Counted from the first letter of the stretch, positions 38,246 to 48,087 are shown. The stretch is 53,592 bases of DNA from an uncultured Pelagibacteraceae bacterium (GCA_902558435.1 CACEDU010000008.1:1-53592); one strand, 5' to 3'. A program made the numbers and translations. Notes: generated by a model from the letters alone, not told the origin.

Positions 38246-39523
38246 ATGGAGTTAAGTATAAATTCCAAATCATCACACCTTAACAAAACAACGTATGTAA
38301 ATTTAAGATGGATAGGTATAATTGGGCAATTTGTAACTATAAATTCCGTTGCGTTTATTTTTAAATTTGAATTTAATTTTATTCTAGCAAATATAATAGT
38401 TTTTTTAGGTGTTTTAACTAATATTTACTTAATATATTTTTTCAAAAAAAATCAGTTACAAGAAAAAATTTCATTAATATTTTTGATAATTGATATTTTG
38501 CAATTAAGTTTTTTACTTTATTTGACAGGAGGCACTATTAATCCATTTTCAATATTCTTGATAATTCCAAGTATATTTGCCTCGAATAGTTTGAGTATAA
38601 AAACAAATATTTTATTAATTTTTCTTACCATCTCCTCAATTTTGATCCTAACCTTTTTTCACCACGAATTGCCTTATCCATTAAATGAATATATTTTTAG
38701 TAAATATTATTACTATTCAATTCCTCTTGCTTTAATTATTGCATTAATTTTCCTCAGTTTTTTTGCTTTAACATTTGGAAATGAATCAAAAGTTCGCAAG
38801 GATGCTTTAGATAAAATTCAAGAAGTTATTTCTAAAGAGCATGAATTAGTTTCTTTGGGGGGACAAGCCGCTGCCGCTGCTCATTCTTTGGGGACGCCTT
38901 TATCGACAATTAAAATTATTTCTCAAGACCTATTAAATAATTTTAAAAATAACAAAGATCTTAAAAAAGATATTGAATTACTCGTGAGTCAAGTTGATAG
39001 ATGTAACGACATTTTAAAAAGATTGTCCTTGAATCCTTCAGTTGAGGATGATTTCATTGATAGGAACTTAAGCCTTAATGATTATATTAAAGACATAGTT
39101 AACTCTTTTAAGGAGATATCAGATAAAAAATTTATAATAAACACTGAGCAAGATTATAATTCATTTGAAATTTCAAAATCAATTGAAATTGTTTATGGAA
39201 TTAGAAATTTCATAGGAAATGCAAATAAGTTTGCAAAAAAAAATGTATATATAACAATAACTAGTGATAGTCAAAAATCTTCTTTGTCTATAGAAGATGA
39301 TGGCTCAGGAATTCCTAAAGATATTTTAGCTAAAATCGGTGAGCCTTATATAAAATCATTAAAATCAAAAAATAAATCTAGATCTGGGTTAGGTTTGGGA
39401 ATATTTATTGGAAAAACTCTTTTAGAAAAAAATAAAGCTAAACTTTTAATTAGGAACTCAGAGACAAGAGGTGGTGCTGAAATTAAAATTGAATGGTCCA
39501 ATAAAGATTTAAAAAGTATTTAG
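38246..39523 (+). CDS. regB: RegB/PrrB/ActS-type redox-sensing histidine kinase
   Basis: Membrane sensor kinase that in purple bacteria controls respiration, carbon and nitrogen fixation according to redox state. 425 residues: six hydrophobic segments (about 18-175), the quinone-sensing GGxxNPF motif as GGTINPF (95-101), phospho-acceptor box [15 protein letters not shown] with H213, the redox-box cysteine C253 in DRCNDIL, and ATPase N, G1 and G2 boxes ([25 protein letters not shown]). All hallmark residues of RegB are present. The partner response regulator RegA is not in this window. It follows gyrB by 3 bases, so may share its promoter; its stop overlaps the convergent cobT stop (TTAG). Confidence 0.93.
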   Translation: MELSINSKSSHLNKTTYVNLRWIGIIGQFVTINSVAFIFKFEFNFILANIIVFLGVLTNIYLIYFFKKNQLQEKISLIFLIIDILQLSFLLYLTGGTINPFSIFLIIPSIFASNSLSIKTNILLIFLTISSILILTFFHHELPYPLNEYIFSKYYYYSIPLALIIALIFLSFFALTFGNESKVRKDALDKIQEVISKEHELVSLGGQAAAAAHSLGTPLSTIKIISQDLLNNFKNNKDLKKDIELLVSQVDRCNDILKRLSLNPSVEDDFIDRNLSLNDYIKDIVNSFKEISDKKFIINTEQDYNSFEISKSIEIVYGIRNFIGNANKFAKKNVYITITSDSQKSSLSIEDDGSGIPKDILAKIGEPYIKSLKSKNKSRSGLGLGIFIGKTLLEKNKAKLLIRNSETRGGAEIKIEWSNKDLKSI

Positions 39524-41313
39524 TGAAGTTTTTTATTTTCAAATAGTCCGCTTAATTGATCTATCATTACATCTCCAAGCTCCTGTACATCTGAAATTTT
39601 AATTGCTTTTTTATAATATCTAGAGACATCATGACCTATACCTATTGCTAATATTTCAATTTCACTTTTATTTTCGATAAATTTAACGATTTTTTTTAAA
39701 TTCTTTTCTAAAAAGTCTCCTGAATTTACTGATAAAGTTGAATCGTCGACAGGTGCACCGTCAGATATAACCATAAGTATTTTTCTTTCTTCTTTTCTCT
39801 TTTTTAGTCTATTAAATGCCCAAGTAATTGCTTCTCCGTCTATATTCTCTTTTAATAAACCTTCTTTAAGCATTAATCCCAAATTTTTTTTTGACTGCCT
39901 CCAATGAGAGTCTGCACTTTTGTATATTATGTGCCTGAGATCATTAAGTCTTCCAGGGTTTTTGGTCTTACCTAGTTTATTCCATTCTTGACGACTTTTA
40001 CCGCCTTTCCAATTTTTTGTTGTGAATCCAAGTATTTCTACTTTAACTGAGCATCTCTCTAAAGTTCTAGATAAAATATCTGCACAGATTGCAGCAATTG
40101 TTATTGGTCTTCCTCTCATCGACCCAGAATTATCAATTAGTAATGTCACCACTGTATCTTTAAAATCTAAATCTTTTTCTTTTTTAAATGATAATGAATT
40201 GTATGGGTCAATAATGATTCTTGGCAACTTGGAGCTATCCAATAATCCCTCTTCAAGATCAAATTCCCACGATCGATTTTGTTTGGCCATTAACTGTCTT
40301 TGTAATTTATTTGCCAACTTAGTTATTAAATCTTGAAAACTTGTAAGTTGCTGGTCTAAATTTTTTCTTAATTTTTGAATTTCTTCAGGAGTTTCTAAAA
40401 TTTCTGCTTTTGCAACTTCGTCAAATTCTGTAGTGAATATTTTATATTCTTTGTCGCTTATGCCTAAGTTTTTTTTTTGTATTATATTCTCTGAAACTGC
40501 GTCATCATTATTTTCGTCAGCAAGTTGATCATCCAGTCTAAACTCATTTACATCATCCTCACTATCCATTCCTTGTGCTATATTCTCGTCTTCACTTGTC
40601 TTACTGGAGTCTTTGTTATCTTTATCCTCGTTATTATCAGGATTGTTCTGATCCTGAGGATCATTTCGCTCTTCCTTATCTCTTTCGGTTGTATCTTCAT
40701 TTTCAAAAATATCCATACTTTGTAAAATTTCTGAAAATTTAGCGTTGTAAACTTCTTGATTTTCTAAATTTTTATTTAAAAAATCTAAATGTTTCTCTAT
40801 AGACTTGTTAAAATCATTCTCCCAAAATTTAAGGATCGCTCTATTTTCATGACTTAATTCCACTTTAAAAAACTTATTAGTCATATAGATTTCAAAAGCA
40901 TCTATTATATTTGTATCTTCTTTTTTGACGATGTTTTGATGTTTTATATTTTTGAGCCTATATTTATAATTGTCTTTAAAATTTTTTGAAATGCCTTTAA
41001 GCATTTCAGAACCTAGCAATTCATATCTCATTTTTTCAGCTAATTGGTAAAGTGTTCTACAGGAAGGATTTTGTGGATTATTTTTGTCTAGTAATTTTTT
41101 GTCAGAAAATCTTTTTTTTAAGGCCTCGGAATCTGTTTCAGCTCTAAGCTTTTTAAATTGGTATTTATCTGTAATATTTTCAATTTCTCCAACACTATAA
41201 GTATTTTCGTCATTTTTTTTATTTTTCCCTACTCTGTAATCGTCTGAAATAACCTTATAAGTTGATTGAAGTGCTTGTTTAAACTTTTCCTTAATAATAT
41301 CTTCTTTATTCAT
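39520..41313 (-). CDS. cobT: CobT-like von Willebrand A domain protein (cobaltochelatase-type subunit)
   Basis: 597 residues: an N-terminal helical part (1-200), a highly acidic Asp/Glu/Asn linker (about 203-275), and a C-terminal VWA domain with the metal-ion-dependent adhesion motif DNSGS (394-398). In aerobic cobalamin synthesis CobT works with the AAA+ protein CobS and the large CobN subunit to insert cobalt. No cobN or other cobalamin gene is in the window, and relatives in streamlined alphaproteobacteria often lack that pathway, so the CobS/CobT pair may be a MoxR/VWA-type chaperone for another target. It overlaps cobS by one base (TAATG). Confidence 0.9.
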   Translation of the reverse strand: MNKEDIIKEKFKQALQSTYKVISDDYRVGKNKKNDENTYSVGEIENITDKYQFKKLRAETDSEALKKRFSDKKLLDKNNPQNPSCRTLYQLAEKMRYELLGSEMLKGISKNFKDNYKYRLKNIKHQNIVKKEDTNIIDAFEIYMTNKFFKVELSHENRAILKFWENDFNKSIEKHLDFLNKNLENQEVYNAKFSEILQSMDIFENEDTTERDKEERNDPQDQNNPDNNEDKDNKDSSKTSEDENIAQGMDSEDDVNEFRLDDQLADENNDDAVSENIIQKKNLGISDKEYKIFTTEFDEVAKAEILETPEEIQKLRKNLDQQLTSFQDLITKLANKLQRQLMAKQNRSWEFDLEEGLLDSSKLPRIIIDPYNSLSFKKEKDLDFKDTVVTLLIDNSGSMRGRPITIAAICADILSRTLERCSVKVEILGFTTKNWKGGKSRQEWNKLGKTKNPGRLNDLRHIIYKSADSHWRQSKKNLGLMLKEGLLKENIDGEAITWAFNRLKKRKEERKILMVISDGAPVDDSTLSVNSGDFLEKNLKKIVKFIENKSEIEILAIGIGHDVSRYYKKAIKISDVQELGDVMIDQLSGLFENKKLH

Positions 41314-42287
41314 TAAACTTGAATATTTATCATTGACTCTGGCAGTTCATCACCAAAACATCTTTGATAATATTCAGCTATAGTATTCTTTTCAGCATCA
41401 TCACATTTGTTTAAAAATGTTACTCTAAATGCATATCCAATATCTTTGAAAATTTCTGAATTTTCTGCCCAATGTAAAACGGTTCTTGGACTCATTACAG
41501 TTGATATATCACCTGCCATAAAGCCTTTTCTAGTTAATGATGCTACCTTAATCATATTGGATACTTGTTCTTTTCCTTTAGAGTTATTCAAATTTTTGTT
41601 TTTACCTAAAATAATTTCCATCTCTTTTTCTAAACTTAAATAGTTTAATGTAGATACAATATTCCATCTATCCATCTGTCCTTGATTTATCTGCTGAGTC
41701 CCATGATATAAACCAGTTGTGTCACCTAATCCGACTGTATTTGTCGTAGCAAAAAGTCTAAAAAACTTATTTTGCCTAATAACTTTATTTTTATCTAATA
41801 AAGTAAAACTCCCCTCGGACTCCAATACTCTTTGAATTACAAACATTACATCAGGTCTACCCGCATCATATTCATCAAAAACTAAAGCAACAGGGTTTTG
41901 AATTGACCAAGGAAGTATACCTTCTTTAAATTCAGTAACTTGTTTGCCATCTTTGATCACTATTGAGTCTTTACCAATTAAATCAATTCTACTTACATGG
42001 CTATCTAGATTAATTCTTATGCATGGCCAATTAAGTCTAGCAGCAATTTGTTCTATATGAGTTGACTTTCCAGTTCCATGGTACCCTTGAATCAGTACTC
42101 TTTTGTTAAATGAAAATCCTGACAAGATAGCTAATGTTGTATCTTTATCAAATTTATAAGTTTTATCTATTTCTGGAACATACTCACTAGTTTTAGAAAA
42201 TGCATCTACTTCCATATCACTTTCTATTCCAAAGGTTTGCTTTATGGACAGTTTAATATCAGGTGTAAGATTAATATTTGGCGTCAA
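41313..42287 (-). CDS. cobS: CobS-like MoxR-family AAA+ ATPase (cobaltochelatase-type subunit)
   Basis: 324-residue AAA+ ATPase. Seen: Walker A GYHGTGKS at 68-75, Walker B with LVFDEYDAG near 133-141, sensor 1 [12 protein letters not shown], and the N-terminal CobS region ([27 protein letters not shown]). It is nearly the canonical CobS length. The gene sits in the order J-protein, cobS, cobT (leftward) with bolA divergent, which is conserved in many alphaproteobacteria whether or not they make cobalamin. It overlaps the J-domain gene by 17 bases and cobT by one, so the three are translationally coupled. Confidence 0.93.
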   Translation of the reverse strand: MTPNINLTPDIKLSIKQTFGIESDMEVDAFSKTSEYVPEIDKTYKFDKDTTLAILSGFSFNKRVLIQGYHGTGKSTHIEQIAARLNWPCIRINLDSHVSRIDLIGKDSIVIKDGKQVTEFKEGILPWSIQNPVALVFDEYDAGRPDVMFVIQRVLESEGSFTLLDKNKVIRQNKFFRLFATTNTVGLGDTTGLYHGTQQINQGQMDRWNIVSTLNYLSLEKEMEIILGKNKNLNNSKGKEQVSNMIKVASLTRKGFMAGDISTVMSPRTVLHWAENSEIFKDIGYAFRVTFLNKCDDAEKNTIAEYYQRCFGDELPESMINIQV

Positions 42288-42804
42288 TTTTATCCTTATA
42301 AGTATTTTTTAATTGTGTATATGCTAAGGTTATAACTTTTAACTTGTCTTCAAATTTTTTATTTCCAGAATTCATATCAGGGTGAAATTTTTTGACAAGC
42401 TTTTTAAATTTTTCTTGAACTTTTTCCCATTTTAATCCAACCGTAACCCCCAATATATTGAAGGCCTTTATATCATTATTATTAAATTTAAACTTGTTCA
42501 TGTTATTAAAATCATTATTGAATTTAAATTTATCCATTTCGTCTTTTAAAGCATTACTCCAAAGAACCTTGAAAAAATTATCAGATGAACTGAAGCTTTG
42601 AGTTGGTTTGTGCCAAGTCATATCAGATCTTAAAAAGTCAATTATTTGTTCGTCACTCATGCCTGTAAAATAGTTCCAACTTTTATTAAATTCCTTTACA
42701 TGATTTAAGCATAGTAATCTATAATCTTTGCTATTATCTCTCTCTTTAGGTGCTTTATACAGACCCTCTTCAGAACAATTATTCCAGTCACAAATATTTT
42801 TCAT
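42271..42804 (-). CDS. J-domain (DnaJ-like) co-chaperone with N-terminal Cys/His motif
   Basis: 177 residues. The C-terminal ~65 residues are a J domain with the HPD motif at 141-143 (KKFHPDMNSG), which stimulates DnaK-type ATPases. The N-terminal part has C5, C10, C32 and H35, a likely zinc-binding knuckle, followed by an aromatic region and a short near-repeat (KFKFNN, twice, about 92-109). This form, upstream of cobS, is typical of alphaproteobacteria. Client proteins are unknown; CobS/CobT or BolA-linked iron-sulphur assembly are reasonable guesses from context. The start ATG at 42804 is only 20 bases from the divergent bolA start. Confidence 0.88.
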   Translation of the reverse strand: MKNICDWNNCSEEGLYKAPKERDNSKDYRLLCLNHVKEFNKSWNYFTGMSDEQIIDFLRSDMTWHKPTQSFSSSDNFFKVLWSNALKDEMDKFKFNNDFNNMNKFKFNNNDIKAFNILGVTVGLKWEKVQEKFKKLVKKFHPDMNSGNKKFEDKLKVITLAYTQLKNTYKDKIDAKY

Positions 42805-42808
42805 GTTA

Positions 42809-42814
42809 TATAAT
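42809..42814 (+). promoter_or_regulatory. -10 box for bolA, overlapping region with the opposing -10 box
   Basis: Perfect TATAAT 10 bases before the bolA ATG at 42825, implying a leader of only about 4 bases. The -35 region would lie inside the J-protein gene. Confidence 0.4.
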
Positions 42815-42816
42815 AC

Positions 42817-42822
42817 ATTATA
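42817..42822 (-). promoter_or_regulatory. -10 box for the J-protein/cobS/cobT operon
   Basis: Reading leftward, TATAAT (42822-42817) precedes the ATG at 42804 by 12 bases, again giving a very short leader. It faces the bolA -10 box at 42809-42814, so two polymerases could not open both at once. Confidence 0.4.
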
Positions 42823-42824
42823 TT

Positions 42825-43085
42825 ATGAACATAAATCAGCTTATTGAAATTATAGAAAAAAAAATTTTGTCGCAGGATTGTATTTCAAAAGTTAATATTG
42901 AGGATAAGTCATTTCTTCACAAAAATCATAAATCTAATGAAAATGGAAAATTTCATATTCTTCTTTTGATTGAGTCAAATGAGTTAAAGAAAAAAAATAA
43001 GTTATACTCAACAAGATTTATTTATAAAATTTTAGATCATGAACTTAAATATTATATTCACTCTCTACAAATTAAATTAATTTAA
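42825..43085 (+). CDS. bolA: BolA-family protein
   Basis: 86-residue BolA/YrbA-like protein with the class II KH-like fold; BolA proteins bind Fe-S clusters together with monothiol glutaredoxins and affect cell shape and iron regulation. The pattern ISKVNIEDKSFLHKNHKSNENGKFHILLLIES (read in parts: HKNH then a conserved FH-strand) and the RFIYKILDHEL helix match the family. The start is ATG 42825; the frame is open further upstream but there it would run through the divergent J-protein gene. It overlaps the convergent aroB by 9 bases. Next to J-protein and cobST, as in many alphaproteobacteria. Confidence 0.85.
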   Translation: MNINQLIEIIEKKILSQDCISKVNIEDKSFLHKNHKSNENGKFHILLLIESNELKKKNKLYSTRFIYKILDHELKYYIHSLQIKLI

Positions 43086-44180
43086 AGTATTAGAAATAAA
43101 TTTTTTTAAATTTAAAGGACTTATTTGAAAGTCTAATATTATTTTTCCAAAATCTTTTATTAATATTAAATTTATATTATTAGAGTTATTTTTTTTATCA
43201 ATTTTCATAAAATTGATAATTTTTGATATATCTTTTTTTTTAAATAATCTCTCAATTTTTGGTTTCATTCCAATTCTATTTATATGATTAAAGATTGTAT
43301 TAAATTTTTCTTTTGATAAAAATTTTTTTTTAAAACTAAACTCTGTCGCGTTTTTAATCCCTAATATTACAGCTTCTCCATGATTTAATTTTTTAGAAAA
43401 GCCTAAAGTAGACTCGTAGGAATGAGCAAAAGTATGACCTAAATTTAATACTTTTCTGTAGTTTTTTTCTATCTCGTCTTTTTCCACAACTTTTTTTTTA
43501 AGATTACAACTTTTGATAATAGATTTTTCAATAAAAGGTGATTCTAATTTTAAAATTTTATCTAAATTTTTATCAAGATATAGAAAGTTATCAAAATTAT
43601 CTATAAGGCTACTCTTTAAAATTTCTGCATATCCACAAATAATTTCTCTTTTTGGTAATGAGCTTAAAATACTAATGTCAGAAACTACCAAGTCAGGTTG
43701 ATAAAAACTTCCAATCAAATTTTTCCCAAATTTATTATTTACTCCAGTTTTTCCCCCAATAGAAGAGTCTACTTGAGATAAAAGTGTTGAGGGAATATTT
43801 ATAAATTTTATTCCTCTTTTAAAAGTACTAGAAGCGAATCCAACTATATCTCCAATAATTCCACCACCAAAAGAAATGACACAATCTTCTCTGTTAAATC
43901 TATTATCAAATAAAATATTGTGAATTTTTTCAATTGCATGATAATTTTTATTTTTTTCTGACGCAGTCATTTCTAATTTAAAATTTTTTTTTATTTTTAA
44001 CTTTCTGTATAAAAGTTTTTTGAATTTATTAGGTATATTTTTGTCAGTAACAATTAAACATTTATCAAATTTTAAACCATTGGCTTCAAAAATTTTGTCA
44101 ATTTTTCCTATTAAAGCTCTTCCAATTACAATCGAATAGTTCTTAGTATTGGTTTTGATACTAATTTTATTTGTTTTCAT
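43077..44180 (-). CDS. aroB: 3-dehydroquinate synthase
   Basis: Second enzyme of the shikimate pathway: converts DAHP to 3-dehydroquinate with NAD and a divalent metal. 367 residues with NAD-binding FGGGIIGDIVGFASSTF near 104-120, the segment QVDSSIGGKTGVNNKFGKNLIG, and metal ligands in the NLGHTFAHSYE motif (second histidine) and LNHGEAVILGI. All standard marks are present. It overlaps aroK by 14 bases and bolA (convergent) by 9. Confidence 0.97.
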   Translation of the reverse strand: MKTNKISIKTNTKNYSIVIGRALIGKIDKIFEANGLKFDKCLIVTDKNIPNKFKKLLYRKLKIKKNFKLEMTASEKNKNYHAIEKIHNILFDNRFNREDCVISFGGGIIGDIVGFASSTFKRGIKFINIPSTLLSQVDSSIGGKTGVNNKFGKNLIGSFYQPDLVVSDISILSSLPKREIICGYAEILKSSLIDNFDNFLYLDKNLDKILKLESPFIEKSIIKSCNLKKKVVEKDEIEKNYRKVLNLGHTFAHSYESTLGFSKKLNHGEAVILGIKNATEFSFKKKFLSKEKFNTIFNHINRIGMKPKIERLFKKKDISKIINFMKIDKKNNSNNINLILIKDFGKIILDFQISPLNLKKFISNTLN

Positions 44181-44679
44181 AAATATCGGATATCTTATTT
44201 ATAATTTCAACTTTGTCTAATTTATCACAAGCAATCCTGTAATCTGACAAACTATAAAATTTAGAACGTTCTTTTATTAAATTATTAATTTGTGCCTTAG
44301 TAAGATTCATTGCTAATGGTCTTTTTTTGCTTTTATATATCCTTTTAATTATCGTTTCATTTTTCCAATCCAGCCAAAAAGATAAACTATTTTTCTCACA
44401 CATTTTTCTGATTGATGAGTTTATAAATCCTCCACCACCTAATGAAATTATGGAATTTTCAGAATTAAGAGATTTTAATGATATTTTCTCCTCAATTTTA
44501 CGAAAATAATTCTCCCCATGTTTTTTAAAAATTTCTGACACTTTTAAATTCTCTGAGTCTTCAATTTTTTTATCAACATCAACAAAAATCAACTTTAATT
44601 TTTTTGACAAAATTTTACCAATTGATGATTTTCCAGATCCCATCATTCCAATTAACACAATGTTTTTATTTGATTTCAT
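44167..44679 (-). CDS. aroK: Shikimate kinase
   Basis: Phosphorylates shikimate at the 3-position. 170 residues with Walker A GMMGSGKSSIG (about 11-21), the shikimate-binding DVDKKIE and FRKIEE segments, SLGGGGFINSS and the lid region KKRPLA. A canonical AroK. It forms the aroK-aroB pair typical of proteobacteria, with a 14-base overlap. It is divergent from a small membrane protein gene; only 55 bases separate the starts (44680-44734). Confidence 0.96.
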   Translation of the reverse strand: MKSNKNIVLIGMMGSGKSSIGKILSKKLKLIFVDVDKKIEDSENLKVSEIFKKHGENYFRKIEEKISLKSLNSENSIISLGGGGFINSSIRKMCEKNSLSFWLDWKNETIIKRIYKSKKRPLAMNLTKAQINNLIKERSKFYSLSDYRIACDKLDKVEIINKISDIYENK

Positions 44680-44734
44680 GAGTTTCTATATTGAAAAAAC
44701 ACAAATATGTCTTATTTTGAAATTATTAAATTAT

Positions 44735-44917
44735 ATGCAATTTACAAAAAAAACAAGTAAAGACAGAATTTTTAGTATTTGGACAATTATAAAAATTATA
44801 ATTGCTATTTTTATAATAGTATTTGGCTTTATGCTTATTAATCAGATTAATTTGCCTGCCCCAACTAAACAGATTGAAAAAATTTTACCAAATGAAAATT
44901 TCAAAACTATTAAGTAA
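44735..44917 (+). CDS. Small single-span membrane protein of unknown function
   Basis: 60-residue protein: basic N-terminus (MQFTKKTSKDRIF), one strongly hydrophobic helix (about 16-37, IWTIIKIIIAIFIIVFGFML) and a short polar tail ending NENFKTIK. I use the ATG at 44735, because the frame upstream (open to 44660) would extend into the opposing aroK gene. Its end overlaps the start of the next, secreted protein by 26 bases, suggesting coupled expression. I do not recognise a family. A tail-anchored or inner-membrane accessory to the secreted protein is possible but is inferred only from position. Confidence 0.6.
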   Translation: MQFTKKTSKDRIFSIWTIIKIIIAIFIIVFGFMLINQINLPAPTKQIEKILPNENFKTIK

Positions 44918-46628
44918 GATTTTATTTTTTGCATATTTTTTTTTGTTTATTCAATTTGTTTATGCACAAGAAATTAAAGAGATTTGGTCTGAGATAGAAA
45001 AAAAAGAAGTTACCAATATTGATATAAATAACAAAGAAAACAACTCTAGTAACATAACGCAACTAGAAGGAGTTAAAGTAAAACTTTCAGACGAAAATAT
45101 TTTAGTAGAACAAAATTTAGATAATTCTGAAATTTTATTGGCTGGATTGTTTGACCCAGATGACAATGATTTAAACATCGATATGTGGTCAAAAACTGAC
45201 GGAATTGAAATCAAAAAGTTACTTAAAAAAATTCAATCTAAAAAATTATCGAGTTTTGCTGAAAGATTAATGGATGTAGCGTTATTGACCAATTCATATA
45301 TCCCAAAACAAAATTTTTCTTTAGATGAATTCGAAAATTTTACACTCGATTATCTAATTCAAAAGAAAGATTTTGATTTAGTTGAGGAATTTATTCAAAA
45401 AAATTCATCAATCAAAGATAAAGAAAGATTAATAAAACATGTTGCCGATTATAATTTGTCATTAAACAAAATAGAAAATTCATGCTCAGCTATTGATAGT
45501 TTAAATTTAATAACTGATGAATATTTATCATATTTCAAAATTTACTGTTTAATAACTCAAGATAAAAAAAATGAGGCCCAGTTACTATTTGATTTAAATT
45601 CTGAAATTGACTCATTGAATGAATTTTTTGTTCAAAAGTTTGAAGTATTAATGGGATATGAAAAAAATAATTTTATAATATCTGATGAAAATATTCTTTA
45701 TTTTCACTTATCTCACAAAACAGATGAAAATTTTTTATATTACCCTTCAGTAGATTCTGAGGAATTTATTTGGAAATACCTATCTAACTCAGATTTATTA
45801 AAAAATGTTAATGATTTTAACCTCAGCAATGTTGACCAGGTAAAGTTTTTAGAGAAAGCAACTAGTGAGGGTATTTTTGAAGAAGAAGATTTACTGAGAT
45901 TGTATAAAAAATTTCAATTTGAGATTGATGATTTAATTAATTACCAGGAAGTATTAAAAAATATACCTGATTATGAAGGAAGAGCCCTAATGTATCAGAG
46001 GCTTTTATTAACAGATAATCTTGAAAATAAACTTTTGTTATTATCAAAATTAAATAATTCTTTTGAAAACTCAAATTTTAAAAAATCATTTGATGATGAG
46101 TTATCTAAGTTCTTAAGAAAAATAGATAAAAAAGAAATACCTACAAAATATTCTTCCTTTTACCAAAACAACCTAATAACTGATGAAAATAAAAAAAATA
46201 AAATTAAGTTTAATAATGAAATTTTACATCAGTCTAAAGTATTAAATTATTTTCTGAATAAGCAAAGCTTAACTAAAACTCAAAAATTAGCCGACAATCT
46301 ATTATCAAAGATGAAAAAAGATAAAAATTACTCTTTCAATTTTAAGGATATTATATTATTGCAATCATTGAGAGCTGATGGAATTCAAATAGATCAAATT
46401 GATGAATTTTCTCAGTATAAATCTGAATTAAATCCTGAATTTAATAAAATGATAGAAAATAGGGAATCAGGCATGATACTGCTAAAATTAGTTGAGATTA
46501 TTGGCGAAAAAGAATTAGATGAATTAAATAGTGAAACATTGAATGTCATAATTGAAATTATGAATAGATCAAAATTAATTAGTTTGAGAAATGAACTATT
46601 GTTGGAAATTCTACCATTAAAAGTTTAA
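44892..46628 (+). CDS. Secreted helical protein of unknown function
   Basis: 578 residues. The start ATG 44892 is chosen because it begins a good Sec signal peptide (MKISKLLSKILFFAYFFLFI..., likely cleavage after YA near residue 25). The frame stays open to 44823, but that longer form would hide the signal. The mature protein is predicted to be almost entirely alpha-helical, rich in Asn, Lys, Glu, Leu and Ser, with repeated LxxLL/NxLx patterns that could be degenerate helical repeats (TPR- or HEAT-like). There are no cysteine clusters or catalytic motifs I can name. The mature N-terminus is acidic. It lies between a small membrane protein and def; I do not recognise its family. Periplasmic or outer-surface localisation is expected. 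Confidence 0.75.
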   Translation: MKISKLLSKILFFAYFFLFIQFVYAQEIKEIWSEIEKKEVTNIDINNKENNSSNITQLEGVKVKLSDENILVEQNLDNSEILLAGLFDPDDNDLNIDMWSKTDGIEIKKLLKKIQSKKLSSFAERLMDVALLTNSYIPKQNFSLDEFENFTLDYLIQKKDFDLVEEFIQKNSSIKDKERLIKHVADYNLSLNKIENSCSAIDSLNLITDEYLSYFKIYCLITQDKKNEAQLLFDLNSEIDSLNEFFVQKFEVLMGYEKNNFIISDENILYFHLSHKTDENFLYYPSVDSEEFIWKYLSNSDLLKNVNDFNLSNVDQVKFLEKATSEGIFEEEDLLRLYKKFQFEIDDLINYQEVLKNIPDYEGRALMYQRLLLTDNLENKLLLLSKLNNSFENSNFKKSFDDELSKFLRKIDKKEIPTKYSSFYQNNLITDENKKNKIKFNNEILHQSKVLNYFLNKQSLTKTQKLADNLLSKMKKDKNYSFNFKDIILLQSLRADGIQIDQIDEFSQYKSELNPEFNKMIENRESGMILLKLVEIIGEKELDELNSETLNVIIEIMNRSKLISLRNELLLEILPLKV

Positions 46629-46643
46629 AATACTTCATTCATC

Positions 46644-47165
46644 ATGACAATAAAAACCATTATAACAGAACCAAACGAGATTTTAAGACAGGTTTCAAAA
46701 CCAGTGATAAGAGTTGGCAATGACGAAAGAAAGCTAATGGATGACATGTTAGAAACAATGTATGCAGCTAATGGTATTGGTTTGGCTGCAATTCAAATAG
46801 GAGTTCCAAAGAGAATTATAGTTATGGATATTTCAAAAGATGGTAATAAGAATCCAATGTTTTTTGTTAATCCAATAATAAAAAATAAAGACAAAGACAA
46901 AACAACATATGAAGAAGGGTGTTTGTCCGTACCCAATTATTTTGCTGAAGTTGATAGACCTAAATATTGTGAGGTAGAATATTTAGATTATAATGGAGAA
47001 AATAAAATTTTAAAAGCCGATGGCCTTCTTGCAACTTGTATACAACATGAAATGGATCATCTTGAAGGGATACTTTTCATAGATTATTTATCTAAATTAA
47101 AAAAAACAATGATTGTCAAAAAATTATCAAAGAAAAAAAATAATCCTGATCGTATTATTGTTTAA
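46644..47165 (+). CDS. def: Peptide deformylase
   Basis: Removes the N-formyl group from new proteins using Fe(II) or Zn. 173 residues containing the three motifs: GIGLAAIQIG (about 44-53), EGCLSVP (about 92-98, metal-binding Cys) and QHEMDHLEG (about 134-142, both histidines and the catalytic Glu). The tail is basic. Its stop overlaps the fmt start by one base; the enzyme that adds the formyl group is encoded next. Confidence 0.97.
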   Translation: MTIKTIITEPNEILRQVSKPVIRVGNDERKLMDDMLETMYAANGIGLAAIQIGVPKRIIVMDISKDGNKNPMFFVNPIIKNKDKDKTTYEEGCLSVPNYFAEVDRPKYCEVEYLDYNGENKILKADGLLATCIQHEMDHLEGILFIDYLSKLKKTMIVKKLSKKKNNPDRIIV

Positions 47166-48085
47166 TGAGCAAAAAAATTGCTTTTATGGGTACACCCAGC
47201 ATTTCGGGTCAAATATTGAAATCATTGTACCAAAATGGTTTTAATATTGAAATTGTATATACCCAGCCACCTGTTTCATCAAATAGAGGACATAAATTAA
47301 ATAAATCTCCTGTTCATATCATGGCTGAAATATTGAATATTCCAGTTAGAACTCCCGTAAAATTAGATAATCTTGAGGAAAAAAAATTTATAAAAAATAA
47401 AAATATTGATTTAGGTGTAGTTGTTGCATATGGCCAAATTTTAAAAAAAGATATCTTAGCACTGCCAAAATTTGGATGGATAAACATCCATTATTCACTT
47501 CTACCAAAATTGCGAGGTGCAGCTCCAATCCAAAGGGCCATTATGAATAATGAGAATTTAACAGGAATTTCAATTATGAAGATGGATGAGGGTTTAGACA
47601 CAGGTCCAGTTTGCAATCAATATACAATAAACATATTAGATAATGAAAATAGTGAGGATTTGTCTAAAAGATTGAGTAATTTAGCTTCTGAAAAGATTTT
47701 AGAAAATATTGATAATATTTTAGAAAATAGAGCTTTATTCAAAGATCAAGATCATAGTCAATCTTCATATGCAAATAAAATTAAAAAAGATGAAGGAAAA
47801 ATAATTTGGCAAGAAAATAATAAAAAGATTATAGGAAAGATAAATGGTTTATATCCCAATCCAGGTGGATGGTTTGAGTTTCAAGGAGAAAGATATAAAA
47901 TCCATAAAGCTGAATTATCAATTAACACTGGAAAAGCAGGCTACGTTTTGTCGGATAATTTAGAAATTGGTTGTGGTGAAAATTCTATCAAAATAATTGA
48001 AATTCAAAGACAAGGAAAAAAAATCCAGAAAACCAGGGAGTTTTTGCTAGGTAGTCAAATTAAGAAGGGCACCAATTTGAATTAG
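47165..48085 (+). CDS. fmt: Methionyl-tRNA formyltransferase
   Basis: Formylates initiator Met-tRNA with 10-formyl-tetrahydrofolate. 306 residues: formyltransferase N-domain with FMGTPSISGQIL at the start, the catalytic NIHYSLLPKLRGAAPIQRAI segment (Asn, His) and the following MDEGLDTGPV (catalytic Asp), then the C-terminal OB-like tRNA-binding domain with NGLYPNPGGWF. One-base overlap with def and a 2-base gap to truA: a coherent def-fmt-truA unit. Confidence 0.97.
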   Translation: MSKKIAFMGTPSISGQILKSLYQNGFNIEIVYTQPPVSSNRGHKLNKSPVHIMAEILNIPVRTPVKLDNLEEKKFIKNKNIDLGVVVAYGQILKKDILALPKFGWINIHYSLLPKLRGAAPIQRAIMNNENLTGISIMKMDEGLDTGPVCNQYTINILDNENSEDLSKRLSNLASEKILENIDNILENRALFKDQDHSQSSYANKIKKDEGKIIWQENNKKIIGKINGLYPNPGGWFEFQGERYKIHKAELSINTGKAGYVLSDNLEIGCGENSIKIIEIQRQGKKIQKTREFLLGSQIKKGTNLN

Positions 48086-48087
48086 AT

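Noticed and set aside
42750..42824. Upstream extension of bolA
   Set aside because: It lies within the divergent J-protein gene and is unrelated to BolA; ATG 42825 fits the family.
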